Below the pieces are notes generated by a model that was not told the origin of the DNA, did no database searches, and saw only the letters and a list, made by a program, of their open reading frames with translations. Source: CBDCYN01 sp965224205 (GTDB lineage: Bacteria > Planctomycetota > Phycisphaerae > Phycisphaerales > Phycisphaeraceae). From it: 64,000 nucleotides of DNA. This document shows positions 62,607 through 64,000 of this stretch, piece after piece; the stretch's first letter is position 1, and each line of letters begins with the position of its first letter. The stretch spans positions 1 through 64,000 of the forward strand of contig CBDCYN010000027.1 of the NCBI GenBank assembly GCA_965224205.1, given 5' to 3'. The position numbers and the translations under genes are program-made.

Positions 62607-63515
62607 ATGACCACAGCTATCTCGATAAACGCGGACGCGCCCAAGGGTGCGGATCCTCTAACGGTCTGGACGTTGTGGCGGCGGGAGATGGTGCGGTTTT
62701 TCCGGCAGCGCAACCGGGTGATCGGGGCGATGGCCACGCCGCTGGTGTTCTGGCTGATGCTGGGGTTCGGGCTGGATCGGGCGTTCGTGGTCCCAGCGAC
62801 GTCGGGCGTTTCAGCCGCAACCGGTACGACCCCGCTAACAGAGGGGGCGGGTCCGTTGATCCTGCCGGGGGGGGGTGTATCCACCGGGGATAGTGTCGGG
62901 TACCTGGAATACTTCTACCCGGGCACGGTGGTGCTGATCCTGTTGTTTACCGCTATTTTCTCGACGATCTCGGTGATAGAGGACCGACGCGAGGGGTTCA
63001 TGCAGGGGGTGCTGGTAGCCCCGGTGAGCCGGTTGTCGATCGTATTGGGCAAGGTCTTGGGCGGGGCGACCATCGCGACAGTGCAGGGGGCGGTGTTCCT
63101 AGCTCTGTGGCCGGTGGTGGGAACGTGGCCGGGGTGGGCGGCGATGGCGGGGGCGGTGGTGGTCATGTTCCTGCTGGCGGTGTGTCTGACGGCGCTGAGC
63201 TTTTGTCTGGCGTGGCCGATGGACTCGGTGGCGGGGTTCCACGCGGTGATGAACCTGTTGCTGATGCCGATGTGGTTTCTGTCGGGGGCGGTGTTCCCGC
63301 TATCGACCGCGCCGTTGGGGATGCAGGTGATCATGTGGGCCAACCCGTTGACGTACGGGCAAGCCGCGTTTTCCGGGCTGCTGCGTGGGCAGGCGGCGAG
63401 CCTGTCGGCCCCGGTATCGGTCGCCGTAGCGGTGGTGGTGCTCGTGGGGCTTACGGCGGTGGCGGTCTTCTTAGCCAATAAGGTGGTCGACAGGCGGAAC
63501 GGGGCTGGGGTGTGA
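62607..63515 (+). CDS. ABC-2 type transporter permease
   Basis: A 302-residue protein with six hydrophobic segments. Family features are the N-terminal VWTLWRREMVRFFRQRNRVI amphipathic entry, EYFYPGTVVLILLFTAIFST, EDRREGFMQGVLVAPVSRLS and the C-terminal MPMWFLSGAVFPLSTAPLGM, as in DrrB/NodJ-type permeases. No ATPase gene is adjacent in the window. It overlaps the following SCO-family gene by 4 bp (GTGA), so the two are translationally coupled; this pairing suggests a role in respiratory copper-enzyme assembly, by inference. Confidence 0.9.
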   Translation: MTTAISINADAPKGADPLTVWTLWRREMVRFFRQRNRVIGAMATPLVFWLMLGFGLDRAFVVPATSGVSAATGTTPLTEGAGPLILPGGGVSTGDSVGYLEYFYPGTVVLILLFTAIFSTISVIEDRREGFMQGVLVAPVSRLSIVLGKVLGGATIATVQGAVFLALWPVVGTWPGWAAMAGAVVVMFLLAVCLTALSFCLAWPMDSVAGFHAVMNLLLMPMWFLSGAVFPLSTAPLGMQVIMWANPLTYGQAAFSGLLRGQAASLSAPVSVAVAVVVLVGLTAVAVFLANKVVDRRNGAGV

Positions 63516-64000
63516 CGGCGGCGACCGGGTCGAAACTGCCTCGGCTGCTACTGGTCTTGCTGGCGATCGTGTCGCTGGGCACGACCGTGTTGGTGACGCT
63601 CAACGTCATGGCCGGGCGTGCGCGACAAGAGGAGATGACCCGTACGCGCCAGGCGGTAACCGATCCGCCGGTGATCTCGGCGCTACCCCCATTCGCGTTA
63701 ACCTCGCATACGGGGCAGCCGGTAACCCTCGACAGGCTGAGCGGTAAGGTGTGGGTGGCGGGCTTCATATTCACCCGTTGTAGCGGGCCGTGCCCGGCGA
63801 TGACGTCGCGGATGGCCCAAATCCAACGGGATCTAGGCCCATCGATAGGATCGGGGCAGGTACGCTTGGTGAGTTTCACGGTCGACCCGGTGCACGATAC
63901 CCCGTCGGTGCTACGCGGGTACGCGACGCTTGCGCGGGCTGGAGACGGTTGGCTGTTCCTGACCGGCGACCGCGGAGAACTCTGGGACCTAACCAAAGAA
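63512..64000 (+). CDS. SCO1/SenC family protein (3' end beyond window)
   Basis: GTG start overlapping the permease stop. 163 codons are visible: a signal-anchor (LLLVLLAIVSLGTTVLVTL), then a thioredoxin-like domain with FALTSHTGQPVTLDRLSGKV and the copper-binding FTRCSGPCPAM (CxxxC). VSFTVDPVHDTPSVL is also conserved. SCO proteins deliver copper to cytochrome oxidase. The conserved His near the C-terminus lies outside the window. Confidence 0.9.
   Translation, partial: MTAATGSKLPRLLLVLLAIVSLGTTVLVTLNVMAGRARQEEMTRTRQAVTDPPVISALPPFALTSHTGQPVTLDRLSGKVWVAGFIFTRCSGPCPAMTSRMAQIQRDLGPSIGSGQVRLVSFTVDPVHDTPSVLRGYATLARAGDGWLFLTGDRGELWDLTKE

Overview
The window comes from a GC-rich bacterium, most probably a planctomycete of the Phycisphaerae type. 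The evidence is two secreted proteins with PEP-CTERM sorting tails, an exosortase fused to an EpsI-like domain, a surface protein with a LESRQLLS (LEPR-xLL) motif, a small lipoprotein with an RTPYERY motif, and a membrane protein with a CGYDLRG zinc ribbon. The taxonomic call is an inference from protein style; no rRNA gene is present.

Layout. 1-2.4 kb: the 5' part of a large TPR membrane protein (minus strand, running off the left edge). 2.9-6.9 kb: a nested pile of insertion sequences (IS3 inside IS200 inside IS630, then a second IS630 inside a MITE). 7-18 kb: a minus-strand exopolysaccharide/exosortase cluster: SLBB export lipoprotein, exosortase-EpsI fusion, 1,492-residue TPR protein, and a Wzz/BY-kinase fusion whose P-loop lysine is missing. 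18-32 kb: mostly chromosomal genes (AmrS radical SAM enzyme, S1-repeat protein, LptF/G permease, GlmU-like protein, glmS, thioredoxin-like protein, PEP-CTERM protein, DUF1844, DUF4279). 32.4-33.7 kb: another IS630 copy and MITEs. 33.7-40.5 kb: acyltransferase, GT2 glycosyltransferase, alr, purD, a second PEP-CTERM protein. 40.6-43 kb: IS256 inside IS200 beside IS481-like and IS630 remnants. 43.3-46.4 kb: tRNA-like 3' halves and a compact restriction-modification locus carrying a perfect 564-bp tandem duplication. 46.4-52.6 kb: a doubly frameshifted IS21, an IstA remnant, and an IS5 element split by two tandem IS630 copies. 52.7-64 kb: RNase HII-like protein, acidic surface protein, a frameshifted chemoreceptor, tatA, an MFS-acyltransferase fusion, an ABC-2 permease and a SCO-family protein cut by the right edge.

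How the genes work together. The 7-18 kb cluster should make and export a polysaccharide and process PEP-CTERM proteins; two candidate substrates lie at 28.3 and 39.7 kb. glmS and the divergent GlmU-like gene feed amino-sugar synthesis. The R-M genes form a self-contained defence module.

The most unusual structure is a family of about 112-bp MITE-like elements. They have IS630-type termini and TA target duplications, and carry a REP-like palindrome inside. At least four full copies are present, one of them split by an IS630. Several nested insertions can be resolved to the base because a second copy of the host element lies elsewhere in the window.
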